Assembly (NCBI GenBank): GCA_040757335.1
Contig: JBFLXB010000009.1
Location: 46,028 to 110,027, forward strand
Length of the DNA stretch: 64,000 bases
Direction of reading: 5' to 3'
Source of the DNA: Nitrospirota bacterium
GTDB lineage: Bacteria > Nitrospirota > Nitrospiria > 2-01-FULL-66-17
Positions within the stretch are counted from its first letter, which is position 1. Every line of letters begins with the position of its first letter. The notes under the pieces are model-generated. The model did no database searches. It saw nothing but the letters and a program-made list of their open reading frames with translations, and was not told the DNA's origin. Made by a program: the position numbers and the translations under genes. Positions 43,845 to 52,552 of this stretch are shown here, piece after piece.

Positions 43845-44210
43845 CTACAGACGCAGGAGCGGAGGATGAAACAGTATCTGCGGAAGATCCTCTGGAGGAG
43901 AGAACGATACGGGAGCGATCGACCCGCCCGGATCGGCCACGGATTCGATCGAGATACTCGGGAGGGAAGTGAGGTGGTGACAGGGGCAGTCGTGGTGGAG
44001 GCTCCCCGCTGAACCATCGGACGAAGCGGGCAAGGGCTCAGGCGACGGATCACTGATCACGGCGGACGAGCCGGCGCTGCTCCCGGTGAACGGAGACGCC
44101 GAGGCATCTTGAATGCAGGTCAGGCCGCTGAGTTGGAGAAACAAGAGACTCGAGAACACGAGGACGGGAGCTTTTCTGCGAACGACACTTTTCGCCTGCG
44201 AGGCACTCAT
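43845..44210 (-). CDS. Small secreted Cys/His-rich protein upstream of czcC
   Basis: A 121-aa protein with an N-terminal hydrophobic segment (VLVFSSLLFLQLSGLTC) after a basic start. The centre holds HHDCPCHHLTSLPS, a likely metal-binding cluster, and the rest is Ser/Pro-rich. Small periplasmic proteins of this size and placement (CzcI-like) occur at the head of czc operons and may modulate the system. No closer family is recognisable. The start at 44210 is the first ATG before the hydrophobic segment. Confidence 0.65.
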   Translation of the reverse strand: MSASQAKSVVRRKAPVLVFSSLLFLQLSGLTCIQDASASPFTGSSAGSSAVISDPSPEPLPASSDGSAGSLHHDCPCHHLTSLPSISIESVADPGGSIAPVSFSPPEDLPQILFHPPLLRL

Positions 44211-44364
44211 GCGGACTTTGTATCACCCCACCGTACATTGTGTCAACCGATCGGCCTTGCAGTTCATCGGCGTTGCTCGAACGCTTACTGTCACGTCTGG
44301 CTCATCGCCTGAGGTACTCCCTCCCAAACGCGGTGAGCGGTCGACTCAGTCAAGGCATGGCATG

Positions 44365-44694
44365 CTAAGCGCGAGGCGCAAACATGATGATGGCCATGCC
44401 AAGGATCGCCACCACCGACCCGGCCACGTCCCAGAAGTGAGGACGGACGCCATCTACCAGCCAGAGCCACGCTAGTGCCGTCGCGACATACACCCCACCG
44501 TACGCGGCGTACACGCGCCCGGCGTCGGTGGGATGAAGCGTCAACAGCCAAACGAACAGAGCAAGGGACACGGCTGCTGGTCCCAGTACCCACACCGGAG
44601 CGCGGCCCTTTAACCAGAGGTACGGTAGATAGCAGCCGACGATTTCGGCAACGGCGGTCGCCATGAACAGCCCGGTGGTAACAAGTATGTTCAT
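44365..44694 (-). CDS. ynfA: YnfA/UPF0060 family membrane protein
   Basis: A 109-aa four-helix inner-membrane protein of the UPF0060 family (usually 108-110 aa). Signatures are [40 protein letters not shown] and [19 protein letters not shown]. The family is related to SMR-type small multidrug exporters; substrate here unknown. ATG at 44694 chosen by family length. It follows 7 bp after the CCPF-motif gene; the two are frequent passengers of metal resistance regions. Confidence 0.92.
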   Translation of the reverse strand: MNILVTTGLFMATAVAEIVGCYLPYLWLKGRAPVWVLGPAAVSLALFVWLLTLHPTDAGRVYAAYGGVYVATALAWLWLVDGVRPHFWDVAGSVVAILGMAIIMFAPRA

Positions 44695-44701
44695 CGATCC
44701 C

Positions 44702-45055
44702 TCATCGGAAATTGGCGGCTTGTGCAACGGATTCGTTGAGTGCATCGCCGATCTCTGCCCGGATGAACGGCTTCACGCCATCATGACCCGTGAGCCGTAG
44801 CCAGATTGGGCCGCCGGCCGGTTCCACCTCGACCGTAAAGGAGAGAAACGGACAACAGCGACGCTCGTTATCAATAAATGCTGCGGTTTTGATCAAGAGC
44901 CCATTCGGAACCTGAAATGCATAGCCGTTCGGCAGCTCTCGGACGGCTTGCACGGCTCCAAAGACTTCCTTGGTAGTGTCCATGTGCAGCTGCCTGCTCG
45001 CAGCCGGAATCGCCGTCATGTCACAAAAGAAGGCTACGTGTGGGTCATCGTTCAT
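44702..45055 (-). CDS. CCPF-motif conserved protein of metal-resistance regions
   Basis: A 117-aa soluble protein starting at ATG 45055 behind AGGGG. The core reads [20 protein letters not shown] and [20 protein letters not shown]; the vicinal Cys in ERRCCPF is a strong candidate for metal or thiol chemistry. I recall similar small proteins next to mer and other metal operons, but no assigned function. It precedes ynfA by 7 bp, probably in one transcript. Confidence 0.7.
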   Translation of the reverse strand: MNDDPHVAFFCDMTAIPAASRQLHMDTTKEVFGAVQAVRELPNGYAFQVPNGLLIKTAAFIDNERRCCPFLSFTVEVEPAGGPIWLRLTGHDGVKPFIRAEIGDALNESVAQAANFR

Positions 45056-45184
45056 GATAGACCCCTGAGCGTGTGAATTGCCTTTGCCCCCCCGAAGGGC
45101 TTCGCGTGAAAGCAGAGGCTTGTTAGGTATAGTCCGATCGTCTTGTAGAATCAAGAATGGGAGTGGTGTTGGCGTACTGAATTT

Positions 45185-45550
45185 CTAATGATGCGGAGAA
45201 CCCGACACAGATCGAATACGACAGACAGTTCCGGTCACAGTGAGCGCCAGCATGGATTTTCGCTGCTGGCCGATATGGTGGTAGGCAAACTGCAGGCCGA
45301 TGACCGCGTTGACGCCCGGGATCTGGCCGGCTCGCCCGCAGAGTTTCCGTTTGGCGCGTTCCTCAAGGCGGATCGCCTCGTTCTCAAATGTCCCCACCTT
45401 CCCACCCACGAGATCGCGGAGCGCAACGAACCAGCCCCGCACGAAGTTGATCCCACCCGACACGTGGACCGAGATGATCCCGTCATAGGACTCGACGCGA
45501 TAGCCGTCGAGCTGATCGACCGTAGCAAGAAGCAACTCCCCGTCCGTCAC
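45185..45550 (-). CDS. YbjQ/DUF74-like heavy-metal-binding-domain protein
   Basis: A 121-aa protein matching the YbjQ fold: LDGYRVESYDGIISVHVSGG, FVRGWFVALRDLVGGKVGTF, GVNAVIGLQFAYHHIGQQRK and MLALTVTGTVCRI. DUF74 proteins form pentamers; role unclear. Its start overlaps the traW stop by 4 bp (ATGA), so it is translationally coupled to the tra operon although it looks like part of the metal cargo. It is thus the rightmost passenger, or a tra-operon passenger that predates the island. Confidence 0.82.
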   Translation of the reverse strand: MTDGELLLATVDQLDGYRVESYDGIISVHVSGGINFVRGWFVALRDLVGGKVGTFENEAIRLEERAKRKLCGRAGQIPGVNAVIGLQFAYHHIGQQRKSMLALTVTGTVCRIRSVSGSPHH

Positions 45551-46206
45551 GGAATGACTTCCTCAACACGCACGCGGCGGCCATCAGCCCCTGAGATGAC
45601 TACTGGCACCCTCGTAATCGACAATCGTTCAAGGAGCTGCGGAGGAGCGGGGTAGACCGGAGCGCCGAGACGCGCGCTGAGAGTGAGCCCATCGCCAGTC
45701 AGTGTGAGTACGATCGAGTTCGTTTCAGTCAGCGCCCTCTTGGCCCACTCAACGTGTCGTTCCTTCCGACTGTCGATGACCACGATCGGCCGGAAACCTG
45801 CCAGATAGGTCATCGGGTTGAGCGGCTCCCCCACAGCAAGGGTGCGTCCAAGGGGATCCGTCCCGGGGTGCGGCACTCGAACACTGGGATCGATGGTATA
45901 CGTCCTTGGGGTCTTCACCTCCGGCAGATCAAAATCTGAGACCTGTCTGTTAAGGGCTGCGCGGATCTGATTCCGCGACACGGTCAGGGGCTGCTCCGCT
46001 AGACGCTTCTGTATCTGCTTGGGCAACCACGTGCTCCAGTCCGGTTCGATGATCGGGTAAACGGGACCGATACGATCAGACTGGTGAGCCGGACCTGCTT
46101 CCACATCGCGGAGCGAGTTGAATACGATCGGCAGCATTACGAGAAGGCATGCTGCCGTAATCAAAATCCTGAGCGCCATCGTCTTTCCCTGCATCAGCAC
46201 CCTCAC
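45547..46206 (-). CDS. traW: TraW, F-type periplasmic assembly protein
   Basis: Periplasmic factor for F-pilus assembly, 219 aa (F TraW 210). N-terminal signal/anchor (ILITAACLLVMLPIVFNSL), then GPVYPIIEPDWSTWLPKQIQ, an EPD motif typical of TraW. Also RTYTIDPSVRVPHP, LGRTLAVGEPLNPMTY, and PIVVIDSRKERHVEWAKRAL near the TrbC-like end. GTG 46206 overlaps the trhF stop (GTGA); an ATG at 46194 is an alternative. In F it is followed by traU, here by the cargo island. Confidence 0.92.
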   Translation of the reverse strand: MRVLMQGKTMALRILITAACLLVMLPIVFNSLRDVEAGPAHQSDRIGPVYPIIEPDWSTWLPKQIQKRLAEQPLTVSRNQIRAALNRQVSDFDLPEVKTPRTYTIDPSVRVPHPGTDPLGRTLAVGEPLNPMTYLAGFRPIVVIDSRKERHVEWAKRALTETNSIVLTLTGDGLTLSARLGAPVYPAPPQLLERLSITRVPVVISGADGRRVRVEEVIP

Positions 46207-46694
46207 AGTAGTGGCACCGCGCGCCCGATGATTTGGCTCTTGGCGATCAGACCGTAGTAGCGGCTGTCGTAGGAGTTCGGCGCATCCGAATACAGAAAGT
46301 GCCTGTCCGACGGGATTGTGCCCTCGAATAGAAAGGGCTCGACCGCTCGGCCCTTGCTGTCGGTCGCGCGAACAGCATCCATCGCAGCCTCGTTGAGCCG
46401 GACCGTTCGATCTTGTCGGATCTCCAGCCGATCGCCCGCCAGTCCTTTGACTTCCTTCACGAAGATCGTTCCCGCGGGGTAGTAGCGGCTGCCGCCGAAC
46501 CGGAACGCCACCAGGTCACCACGCCCGAACGGCCTGCCGTGTAGCACGATGAACACTCGATACGGCTGCGACGCGGTGGGGTTGATCCCGATCGAGATGC
46601 CGGACAGCGCTAGGGCGGCTTGGCCGCCGACCACTATCAACACCAGCGTCCACGCAAGCACCGCCCAGCTCTCAACGCGACGGCTCACGCGCAT
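46203..46694 (-). CDS. TrhF/TraF-type S26 signal peptidase of the conjugation system
   Basis: Membrane-anchored serine peptidase of the S26 family, 163 aa, with an N-terminal helix (VLAWTLVLIVVGGQAALAL). The catalytic Ser lies in NPTASQPYRVF and the Lys in FVKEVKGLAGDRLEI. The domain ends with SDAPNSYDSRYYGLIAKSQI, the typical conserved box (SxNSxDSRYxGxI). In related ICEs it matures pilin. Stop overlaps traW start; start overlaps trbI by 23 bp. Confidence 0.9.
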   Translation of the reverse strand: MRVSRRVESWAVLAWTLVLIVVGGQAALALSGISIGINPTASQPYRVFIVLHGRPFGRGDLVAFRFGGSRYYPAGTIFVKEVKGLAGDRLEIRQDRTVRLNEAAMDAVRATDSKGRAVEPFLFEGTIPSDRHFLYSDAPNSYDSRYYGLIAKSQIIGRAVPLL

Positions 46695-47043
46695 CGCTCC
46701 CCTCTCGCTTGAGTCGCTCCTCGATCTCCCCGGTAAGATCGCCCAGGGTCCCGCTGACGACTGCTGGCTTGTTCAAGATCAGGCGCGTCTGCCCGGCCTC
46801 GGCAAGCACAGATGCCAGCCGCACCAGTCGCTCGGCCATCATCAACTCGGCGGATTCAGGATCTTTGGCTGCGCGAATCACTGCTGCCCGCTGCCGCTCA
46901 ACAATGCCCGCCAGATCCACGACGGCGAGAGAGGCACCAGGGTCCCGCTTCGCACGGGAAACATCCCATTGGAGCAGAACGGCTGCGGTCCCAGCGGCAC
47001 TCAGCGCCGCACTCAACACCGCGACGGTGATCACCCGAGGCAT
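46672..47043 (-). CDS. trbI: TrbI, F-type conjugative transfer protein
   Basis: A 123-aa single-pass membrane protein. N-terminal helix VAVLSAALSAAGTAAVLL, then a periplasmic helical region with VVDLAGIVERQRAAVIRAAK and ending LNKPAVVSGTLGDLTGEIEE, matching F-type TrbI. In F it influences pilus retraction. The start at 47043 lies inside the 3' end of traC (13-bp overlap). The open frame upstream is antisense-frame noise from traC and was dropped. Confidence 0.85.
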   Translation of the reverse strand: MPRVITVAVLSAALSAAGTAAVLLQWDVSRAKRDPGASLAVVDLAGIVERQRAAVIRAAKDPESAELMMAERLVRLASVLAEAGQTRLILNKPAVVSGTLGDLTGEIEERLKREGSDAREPSR

Positions 47044-49424
47044 CGCTCGATCGCCTCCACCAGGTTGAGACCTTGCTGCTGATAGGCCTCGACCCGCGCA
47101 TACTCGGCCGGGTTGGTCGTATAGACCAGATGCGTGAACGGATCCACCATCAGCCGACCGATCCCGGCGCCGATGGGAGTCCGCACGTACACCTCCGAGT
47201 AGCGCCCCGGCACGGTGTGGACGCTGGAAAGCAGCTCGAACAGTGCTTGGTCCATCAAGAGCCGCCCGGTTTCCTTGAGCGCCATCAGGCTCTCGGCCTT
47301 TTGGCGCAGCAGGAAGAGGAAGTCGCTGTTCTCCAAGGCCGCGCGCCCCGCGTCGGTCTTGGCCAGATCGTTGATCCCCTGCGTGATCGTCACGATGCCG
47401 CCGTTGTACTTGCGAAAGCGCCGGTACCCGTGCTCGACGAACTTGGCCGTGTTCCCCTCCCCGAGCAGGTCCCACGCCTCATCGATCACCACGAGCTTCT
47501 TGCGCTTGCGCTCGCCCAGGTACATCTCGGTCTGGATGTAATAGATCAGCAGCAGGAGCACTACGCTCCGCAGATCGCCCTTGCCCCGCAGTTCCTCCAG
47601 CTCCAGGACCACGAAGGGGTTCTTCGATCGGAGCGTCATCTCCCCCTCGAAGAACCGGCCGTACCGGCCGCGGCGCGTGTAGGGAAAGAGCATCGTCGCC
47701 AGATCCTTGGCTCGGGCATCGTCGCTATTGGCCAGTGCCTCGGCCACTGCGGTAATCGTGGTCTGGTGCTGGTGCTGGCCGAACGCCTTGCGGATCGCGC
47801 GTTCGATGAAGGAGCGCTCCAGATCCGAGAGCGGCTTGGACGGCGAGGCCATCTGGCCGATGATCGGAATCAACAGATCGAGATCCGTGTCCTCGCCGTC
47901 CAAGTCCTTCACCCGCGAGAACGGGTTCAAGCCCGGCGGGTTGTCCGGCCGGAACTCGATGAAGTCGCCGTCCAGGAGGCGGCAGAGCTTGGCGTAGCTG
48001 CGGCCGATGTCGATCACCCAGACCTGCCCGCCCGCCGCCAGGTAGGACAAGCACAGCTCATTGACCAGAAAGCTCTTCCCCGATCCGGAGCTGGCCGCCA
48101 CCACCGCGTTGTAGTTGCCCGGCGAGTCGAACAGGTCGAGCAGCATCACCTGACCGCGCCGGGAGATCAGCAACAGGGCGGGCGAGCCCGTGCCCTTCCA
48201 GTCTGCGCAGACCGGCGAGAGGAACGCCGCGTTCGACGACAGCACGGTCTTGGCGCGCTTGAGCAGCTTTTTCTCGTGCTCGGCGCCAAGCCCCATCGGC
48301 AGGCTTGCAAGCAGGAGGGGCAGCGTGATGAAGTGATCCTCCTGCAGGATGAACCCCTGCTTGCGGAACAGGCCCACCACCTGCTGGGCGACCTGATCGA
48401 GGCTCTGCGCCTCGCGGCCATACAGGGCCAGGTGCAGGTAGGCCTTGATCAGCCGGTGGCCATCACCGAGTCCTTTCAACAGCACGTCAAAGTGCTCCTT
48501 CTTCTCCTGGATCTTGGGCAGGATGCGCGCCAGGACGCCGAGCGACTGATACGTCACCAGGCCCGCCTTGGCCTCGATGGCCTTCACGTCCTTGTCGAGA
48601 TCAAGGACCAGCGCGTTCAGCGTCAGGCAGAACGGCGTGGGGATTTGGTCCATCCCCTTCAACCCGTCGCCGATGACCTGGTTCATCGTGGCCAGGCTCG
48701 CCTCCTGGGGATACTGCTTGACCGAGAGGCTCTTGATGACCCGGCCGTCGAGCACGAGATGCGCGGCCTCCAATCGTAGCGGGCTGTCGGCGAAGATCGT
48801 CTGGTCCCGGAGCGGGGCCGTCTCGTCCCAAACTGGTAGTCGTTCGACCGGGTGGCGGGGATTGAGCAGCTCAAAGACGAGCCCGATCAGGCCTTGCGCC
48901 GAGAGCTTGCGTGGGTAGAGGTGCATGGACTGCAGAAGTCCCTCGACCTTGGTGAACAGCTCGTTCGCTCGATCGGTCAACGAGCCCGATCCATTGAGAT
49001 TCGTCGGCACGGTCACGCTCACCAGGAGCCGGAAGTCGCGGACCGGCGCGGGGCCGAGCCCTGCGTCGCCCTCCCCCGAGGCCCGGCCGCGCAGGAGATC
49101 GATTCGCTGCTGCGCCATGCGCGAAAACAGCGGGCCGGTCCCACGCGCCTCGCTCCAGAGCGCGAGCAACGACCCCACCGAGGGCGACGCGTAGAGCATC
49201 ACCTGGATCGCGGTTCCCGGGGGCAGGAAGGTCGCGGCGTAGAGCGCCTCCAACACCTGGATGGTCTCGATCCCGACTCCGCAGCGCGGGAGGCACTCGA
49301 AGACCACACCGGCCCCGTGCTCGACCAGAAAGACTCCGGTCTCCGGGTCGTAGGCCTCGTAGGGTAGGAATGAGGAAAGCCGCTCCCGATCGAAGAGCTC
49401 CTGGAGCCGCTCACTTCGCCTCAT
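47031..49424 (-). CDS. traC: TraC, F-type T4SS assembly ATPase (VirB4-like)
   Basis: Cytoplasmic/inner-membrane ATPase energising pilus assembly, 797 aa (F TraC 875). N-terminal TraC domain (ETGVFLVEHGAGVVFECLPR), Walker A VAASSGSGKSFLV at about residue 440, Walker B KKLVVIDEAWDLLG at about 645 and the FLLRQKAESLMALKETGRLL box. The start at 49424 follows GCGGGGAGCC and overlaps traV by 14 bp. Upstream codons of the open frame are traV shadow. Confidence 0.95.
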   Translation of the reverse strand: MRRSERLQELFDRERLSSFLPYEAYDPETGVFLVEHGAGVVFECLPRCGVGIETIQVLEALYAATFLPPGTAIQVMLYASPSVGSLLALWSEARGTGPLFSRMAQQRIDLLRGRASGEGDAGLGPAPVRDFRLLVSVTVPTNLNGSGSLTDRANELFTKVEGLLQSMHLYPRKLSAQGLIGLVFELLNPRHPVERLPVWDETAPLRDQTIFADSPLRLEAAHLVLDGRVIKSLSVKQYPQEASLATMNQVIGDGLKGMDQIPTPFCLTLNALVLDLDKDVKAIEAKAGLVTYQSLGVLARILPKIQEKKEHFDVLLKGLGDGHRLIKAYLHLALYGREAQSLDQVAQQVVGLFRKQGFILQEDHFITLPLLLASLPMGLGAEHEKKLLKRAKTVLSSNAAFLSPVCADWKGTGSPALLLISRRGQVMLLDLFDSPGNYNAVVAASSGSGKSFLVNELCLSYLAAGGQVWVIDIGRSYAKLCRLLDGDFIEFRPDNPPGLNPFSRVKDLDGEDTDLDLLIPIIGQMASPSKPLSDLERSFIERAIRKAFGQHQHQTTITAVAEALANSDDARAKDLATMLFPYTRRGRYGRFFEGEMTLRSKNPFVVLELEELRGKGDLRSVVLLLLIYYIQTEMYLGERKRKKLVVIDEAWDLLGEGNTAKFVEHGYRRFRKYNGGIVTITQGINDLAKTDAGRAALENSDFLFLLRQKAESLMALKETGRLLMDQALFELLSSVHTVPGRYSEVYVRTPIGAGIGRLMVDPFTHLVYTTNPAEYARVEAYQQQGLNLVEAIERCLG

Positions 49425-49809
49425 CGCGGCTCCCCGCCTCTTGAGTCGTCGCAGGCACCCCGAACGTCCACGCCCCATGATCCACCACCACGTACACGTA
49501 CCCCTCCTGGTGCAGGTCGCCCTCGTCATCGATCCAGGGCGCGATCCATACCCGCAGGATCTTGGGGGCTGAGCGGATCGGCGGCTGGCCTTCAGCGAGC
49601 GAAGGCGGCGCAGCAGGCTTGGCTGGAGTCGACGGAGCCGTCGCATTCTTCGCCACCTTCGGTGTTGTGGCGCTGCCGAGGGTTGACCGGTACACCTCCG
49701 AGATCGGCTTACACGACACCCCCTTGGGCGCGGGACAGCTATAACGGGCGGCGCAACCCGCAAGGACCGCAGCGGCCAGGATCGACACGCACGCCGCCGC
49801 AAACCTCAT
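49411..49809 (-). CDS. traV: TraV, outer-membrane lipoprotein of the F-type core complex
   Basis: Lipoprotein that forms the outer-membrane ring of the secretion channel with TraK and TraB, 132 aa. Signal and lipobox ILAAAVLAGC at the N-terminus, a Cys pair (YSCPAPKGVSCKPISEVY) as in TraV, a Pro/Ala-rich middle and a C-terminal ILRVWIAPWIDDEGDLHQEG with VYVVVDHGAWTFG. It overlaps a 40-codon gene upstream by 4 bp and traC downstream. Confidence 0.88.
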   Translation of the reverse strand: MRFAAACVSILAAAVLAGCAARYSCPAPKGVSCKPISEVYRSTLGSATTPKVAKNATAPSTPAKPAAPPSLAEGQPPIRSAPKILRVWIAPWIDDEGDLHQEGYVYVVVDHGAWTFGVPATTQEAGSRDEAK

Positions 49810-49928
49810 GACGACTGTTCCTCTTTGCCACGGCCAGCCATCTCTTGCTTGGCTTCGATGTGCAGGTACCAGGCCGGTCCCGCGATGGGCATCAGAAGTA
49901 AGACGAAATACAACAGGTCATGGGTCAT
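49806..49928 (-). CDS. Single-helix small membrane protein, 40 aa
   Basis: ATG at 49928 with AAGGAG upstream and TGA overlapping the traV ATG. The product is one hydrophobic helix (LLYFVLLLMPIAGPAWYL) followed by a charged tail (HIEAKQEMAGRGKEEQSS). It may be a small auxiliary of the secretion channel or a leader peptide coupling dsbC to traV. Coding status is supported by the ribosome site and the coupled stop, not by homology. Confidence 0.5.
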   Translation of the reverse strand: MTHDLLYFVLLLMPIAGPAWYLHIEAKQEMAGRGKEEQSS

Positions 49929-49965
49929 TGCGTCACAGCTCCTTCGTGGATGGTGGACAGATCCG

Positions 49966-50688
49966 TCAGCGATTGGTGTTGGGAACTCCTGAAGGGGTCG
50001 CACCGACCAGCCGCGCCAGTTCTGCGGCCGAGCGGTATCCCTCGATCCAGCGCCCGTCGTCGAGCACGATGGTCGGCGTGGCCCGCACCCCGAGCCGCGT
50101 CCCTAGGGTGACGGTACGGTCAATTGGATGTTCGCAGTCGCGCGCGGGAACCACCTGCCCGCCCAGCGCCGCGTCGAGCGCGGCAATCCGGTTCTCGCTG
50201 CACCAGATCGACACCGACTTGCGATACGCCAAGGGATGCAGCTCGGCCAAGGGATACAGGAAGACGTACACGGTGGCGTCGAGCTGCCCCAACTCCTGAT
50301 GCAGCTTGCGGCAATAAGGGCAATCCGGATCGACGAAGATCGCCAGACGTCGCAGCCCTTTCTTGTAAAGAATCGCGTCACCAAGTGGGAGATCGTTGAA
50401 GGCGATGCGACGGCGAGCTGAGATCGTGGCCTGGGTCAGATTCTCCTGGGTCTTCAGGTCGTACAGTTCGCCGGTGAAGAGGTAGCGGCCGCTGCCATCC
50501 AGATAGAAGATTCCTTGAGCGGTCACCACGGTGTAGAGCGGCGAGGCCAGTTCGCTCGTCTCCACGCGCTGGATGTCGACCTGGGGCAGCGCCTGGCGCA
50601 CCACGGCCGGAATGTCCTCCCCCGCGAGGGCTGGTGTGGCCGCCGCGGTGAAGACCAGGAGTGCGAATACGTGATGAACGATCTTCAT
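49966..50688 (-). CDS. dsbC: DsbC-like periplasmic disulfide isomerase
   Basis: Thiol-disulfide isomerase for Cys-rich conjugation proteins, 240 aa. Signal peptide (ALLVFTAAATPALA), N-terminal dimerisation domain (YLDGSGRYLFTGELYDLK is the typical VSPDGRYLFxGxLYDL box), active site DPDCPYCRKLH, and cis-Pro GVRATPTIVLDDGRWIEGY. dsbC occupies the same place in SXT-like ICEs. Likely clients are TraN, TraU, TraH and TraV. It overlaps the traB stop by 4 bp. Confidence 0.92.
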   Translation of the reverse strand: MKIVHHVFALLVFTAAATPALAGEDIPAVVRQALPQVDIQRVETSELASPLYTVVTAQGIFYLDGSGRYLFTGELYDLKTQENLTQATISARRRIAFNDLPLGDAILYKKGLRRLAIFVDPDCPYCRKLHQELGQLDATVYVFLYPLAELHPLAYRKSVSIWCSENRIAALDAALGGQVVPARDCEHPIDRTVTLGTRLGVRATPTIVLDDGRWIEGYRSAAELARLVGATPSGVPNTNR

Positions 50689-51869
50689 CGGGCTTTGGCC
50701 TCCACGGATTCGAGCGGCCGCCCCTGCAGGACGACCACCTCGGCCTTGCGGCCCGCGTCGATCTCGATCACGGGGAAGAGCCGCTCAGCCATGTTGATGT
50801 AGTGCTGCGCCAGGCGGTCGAGGGCCCGGCCCGTGCCGGAAAGCGCGCCCGCCTCCAGCGCGCGCTCGGGGTCGAGCGACTGGGTGGACCCCAACGGCGA
50901 GACACTCACGGTCGTGGCCGAGAGCCTGAAGACATCCGACAGCCCCTCGGCGAACCCGGCGACCAACGCTTTGGCCAGGAACTGTCCCTGCTTGGACACC
51001 ACGCGGCCGCGCAGCCCGACCTTGCCGTCCTCGCCCGCGACAAACCCCTTGAGCGCGGTATCCAGGCTCTGGCCGTTCGCCTTCACGCACGAGAGCGTGG
51101 TGGTCCTGACGTAGGCGCGCTCGGACGAGAGGTCGCCGTACCCCTCGCCCACGATGAAGCAGTCTTTGATGTCCAGTCGCGCGCGGTTGGGTAGCACGGC
51201 GAGGTCCGAGAGCTTGATCAGCACCGGGTGCGGCTCCTTGGAGGCCGTGACTCCGGCTGGCGCGTCGAGCCCGGAGAGGAGGATGCCTTGGACGAAGCTC
51301 CCGGAGGGAAGGTACGCCGACTCCTCGCCCAAGCCGTTGGCTTTCGCGGCCTCAACCGGCTTCGGAGTGGACGACGCGAGTGCCGCGCCGACCCCGGTAT
51401 CCGGCCCGAAGATGCGGATCGGCTCGGCTGCGGGAAGCGCCGCAGGCATCGGAACCATCTCAGGTCGTATCGGCGTCGTCGCTGCCACCGGGAGCAGGGG
51501 CTGGATCGGCGCCGGCTTGATCCTCGGCTCGAACGGGTCGCGCCGAACCGTTCCGGTCGTCAAGGACGGCGTCGTTCGTGAAAACCGGTCCGATCCCTTC
51601 TCCGCGAGCGCTTTGAGCTGCGCCTCGATCGCTCGCTGTTGGGTCTTGATCGCTTCCAGATCCTTCTCGGCGGTCGCGCGCCAGTGCTCTTTCTCCAGAT
51701 CCGCACTTCCCAAGACGTTGACCTCCACCGCCTTCTTGGGTGGGGTGGGCTTGGGCGTGGTCCCGGGTCCGATGATCAGCACGACCACGACCAGGAGGGC
51801 GACCGCGATCACGCCCATGACGACCACGGGCTTGCGAGCGAGTGTGCCGAGGCGTTCCGCCAGCTTCAC
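50685..51869 (-). CDS. traB: TraB, inner-membrane scaffold of the F-type core complex
   Basis: VirB10-like protein bridging inner and outer membranes, 394 aa. GTG start at 51869 after GAGGAGGTG. A single anchor helix (VVVMGVIAVALLVVVVLIIG) is followed by a coiled coil (LEKEHWRATAEKDLEAIKTQ), a Pro-rich spacer, then the C-terminal barrel with YLPSGSFVQGILLSGLDAPA, DCFIVGEGYGDLSSERAYVR and GFVAGEDGKVGLRGRVVSKQ. It overlaps traK by 4 bp. Confidence 0.94.
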   Translation of the reverse strand: MKLAERLGTLARKPVVVMGVIAVALLVVVVLIIGPGTTPKPTPPKKAVEVNVLGSADLEKEHWRATAEKDLEAIKTQQRAIEAQLKALAEKGSDRFSRTTPSLTTGTVRRDPFEPRIKPAPIQPLLPVAATTPIRPEMVPMPAALPAAEPIRIFGPDTGVGAALASSTPKPVEAAKANGLGEESAYLPSGSFVQGILLSGLDAPAGVTASKEPHPVLIKLSDLAVLPNRARLDIKDCFIVGEGYGDLSSERAYVRTTTLSCVKANGQSLDTALKGFVAGEDGKVGLRGRVVSKQGQFLAKALVAGFAEGLSDVFRLSATTVSVSPLGSTQSLDPERALEAGALSGTGRALDRLAQHYINMAERLFPVIEIDAGRKAEVVVLQGRPLESVEAKAR

Positions 51870-52552
51870 GGCGCCACCTCCTCAACGCGGAAGAGCCGCG
51901 TCGCCCCGCCCGGCTCGATCGGTTGCCGCTCGATGGCCACCGCCCGCGTCCCCGGTTGGTCGAACGAGGCCTCCGAGTACGCGCGCGGCTCCCCATCGGG
52001 ATTGGCGAGCCGGTACTCGGTGACGGAGAGGCGCGCGCCGAGGTAGCGCCGCGTCGGGATCAGCGAGCACTGCGCGAGCGTGCACTCCTCCTTGGCGTCG
52101 GTGACCGGGCTCTCGTCGTAGCCCTTTGGTACGGCGCCAGACGCGATCGCTCGCAGCAGCGATTTGATCTGCCGCACGTAGGGTTCGCCCTCCAGGCTGG
52201 GCCCGGTGTCGGATCCGGCCTTGATCACCACGGTTTCGGCCGGCGTGGGAACCGGAACCAGCATCAGCGTGTAGGTGTCTTCCTCGGTGAGCAGGTACAG
52301 CTCGATCGGTCCGGCAGTGGTTGCGGGCACCTTCACGTACACGTCGCGGCCCTCGACCTTCACGTCGATCGGCTTGCTCGTGTAAGCCTTGAGGACCTTG
52401 GACGGCAGCGCGATGCGGTTGAGATCCCGGTTGCTGACCTTCACCACCGCCGCATCATGGCCCGACACGCTCTGGAGCGCCCACGCCTGGGGCGCCGACA
52501 GCAACGCCAACCACCACAGGGCGGCCACGCCGCATTTCGTAACGTACTTCAT
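51866..52552 (-). CDS. traK: TraK, secretin-like outer ring protein
   Basis: Periplasmic VirB9-like component, 228 aa (F TraK 242). Signal peptide AALWWLALLSAPQAWA, then AVVKVSNRDLNRIALPSKVL, the N-terminal TraK motif with SxxxxNRI. Further segments are VYVKVPATTAGPIELYLLTE and TYTLMLVPVPTPAETVVIKA. GGAGGAGG precedes the ATG. Its first 98 bp overlap the 3' part of traE in another frame. Confidence 0.92.
   Translation of the reverse strand: MKYVTKCGVAALWWLALLSAPQAWALQSVSGHDAAVVKVSNRDLNRIALPSKVLKAYTSKPIDVKVEGRDVYVKVPATTAGPIELYLLTEEDTYTLMLVPVPTPAETVVIKAGSDTGPSLEGEPYVRQIKSLLRAIASGAVPKGYDESPVTDAKEECTLAQCSLIPTRRYLGARLSVTEYRLANPDGEPRAYSEASFDQPGTRAVAIERQPIEPGGATRLFRVEEVAP

Larger units (their letters stand above)
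28929..45055. other. Metal-handling cargo island inside the tra operon
   Basis: All genes here point leftward like tra but are unrelated to conjugation: a ZnuABC-like importer, an outer-membrane protein, a His-rich protein, a lipoprotein, a P1B-type ATPase, TPR and DUF4124 proteins, a PII-like protein, CzcCBA, a Cys/His-rich secreted protein, YnfA and a CCPF-motif protein. No transposase or recombinase gene was seen. Uptake and efflux genes for divalent metals occur together, an unusual mix for one island. Confidence 0.75.

Noticed and set aside
47073..48779. A 568-codon open frame on the plus strand, antisense to traC
   Set aside because: High-GC shadow frame: Arg/Leu/Gln-rich, no ribosome site and no domain, while the opposite strand encodes a clear TraC.
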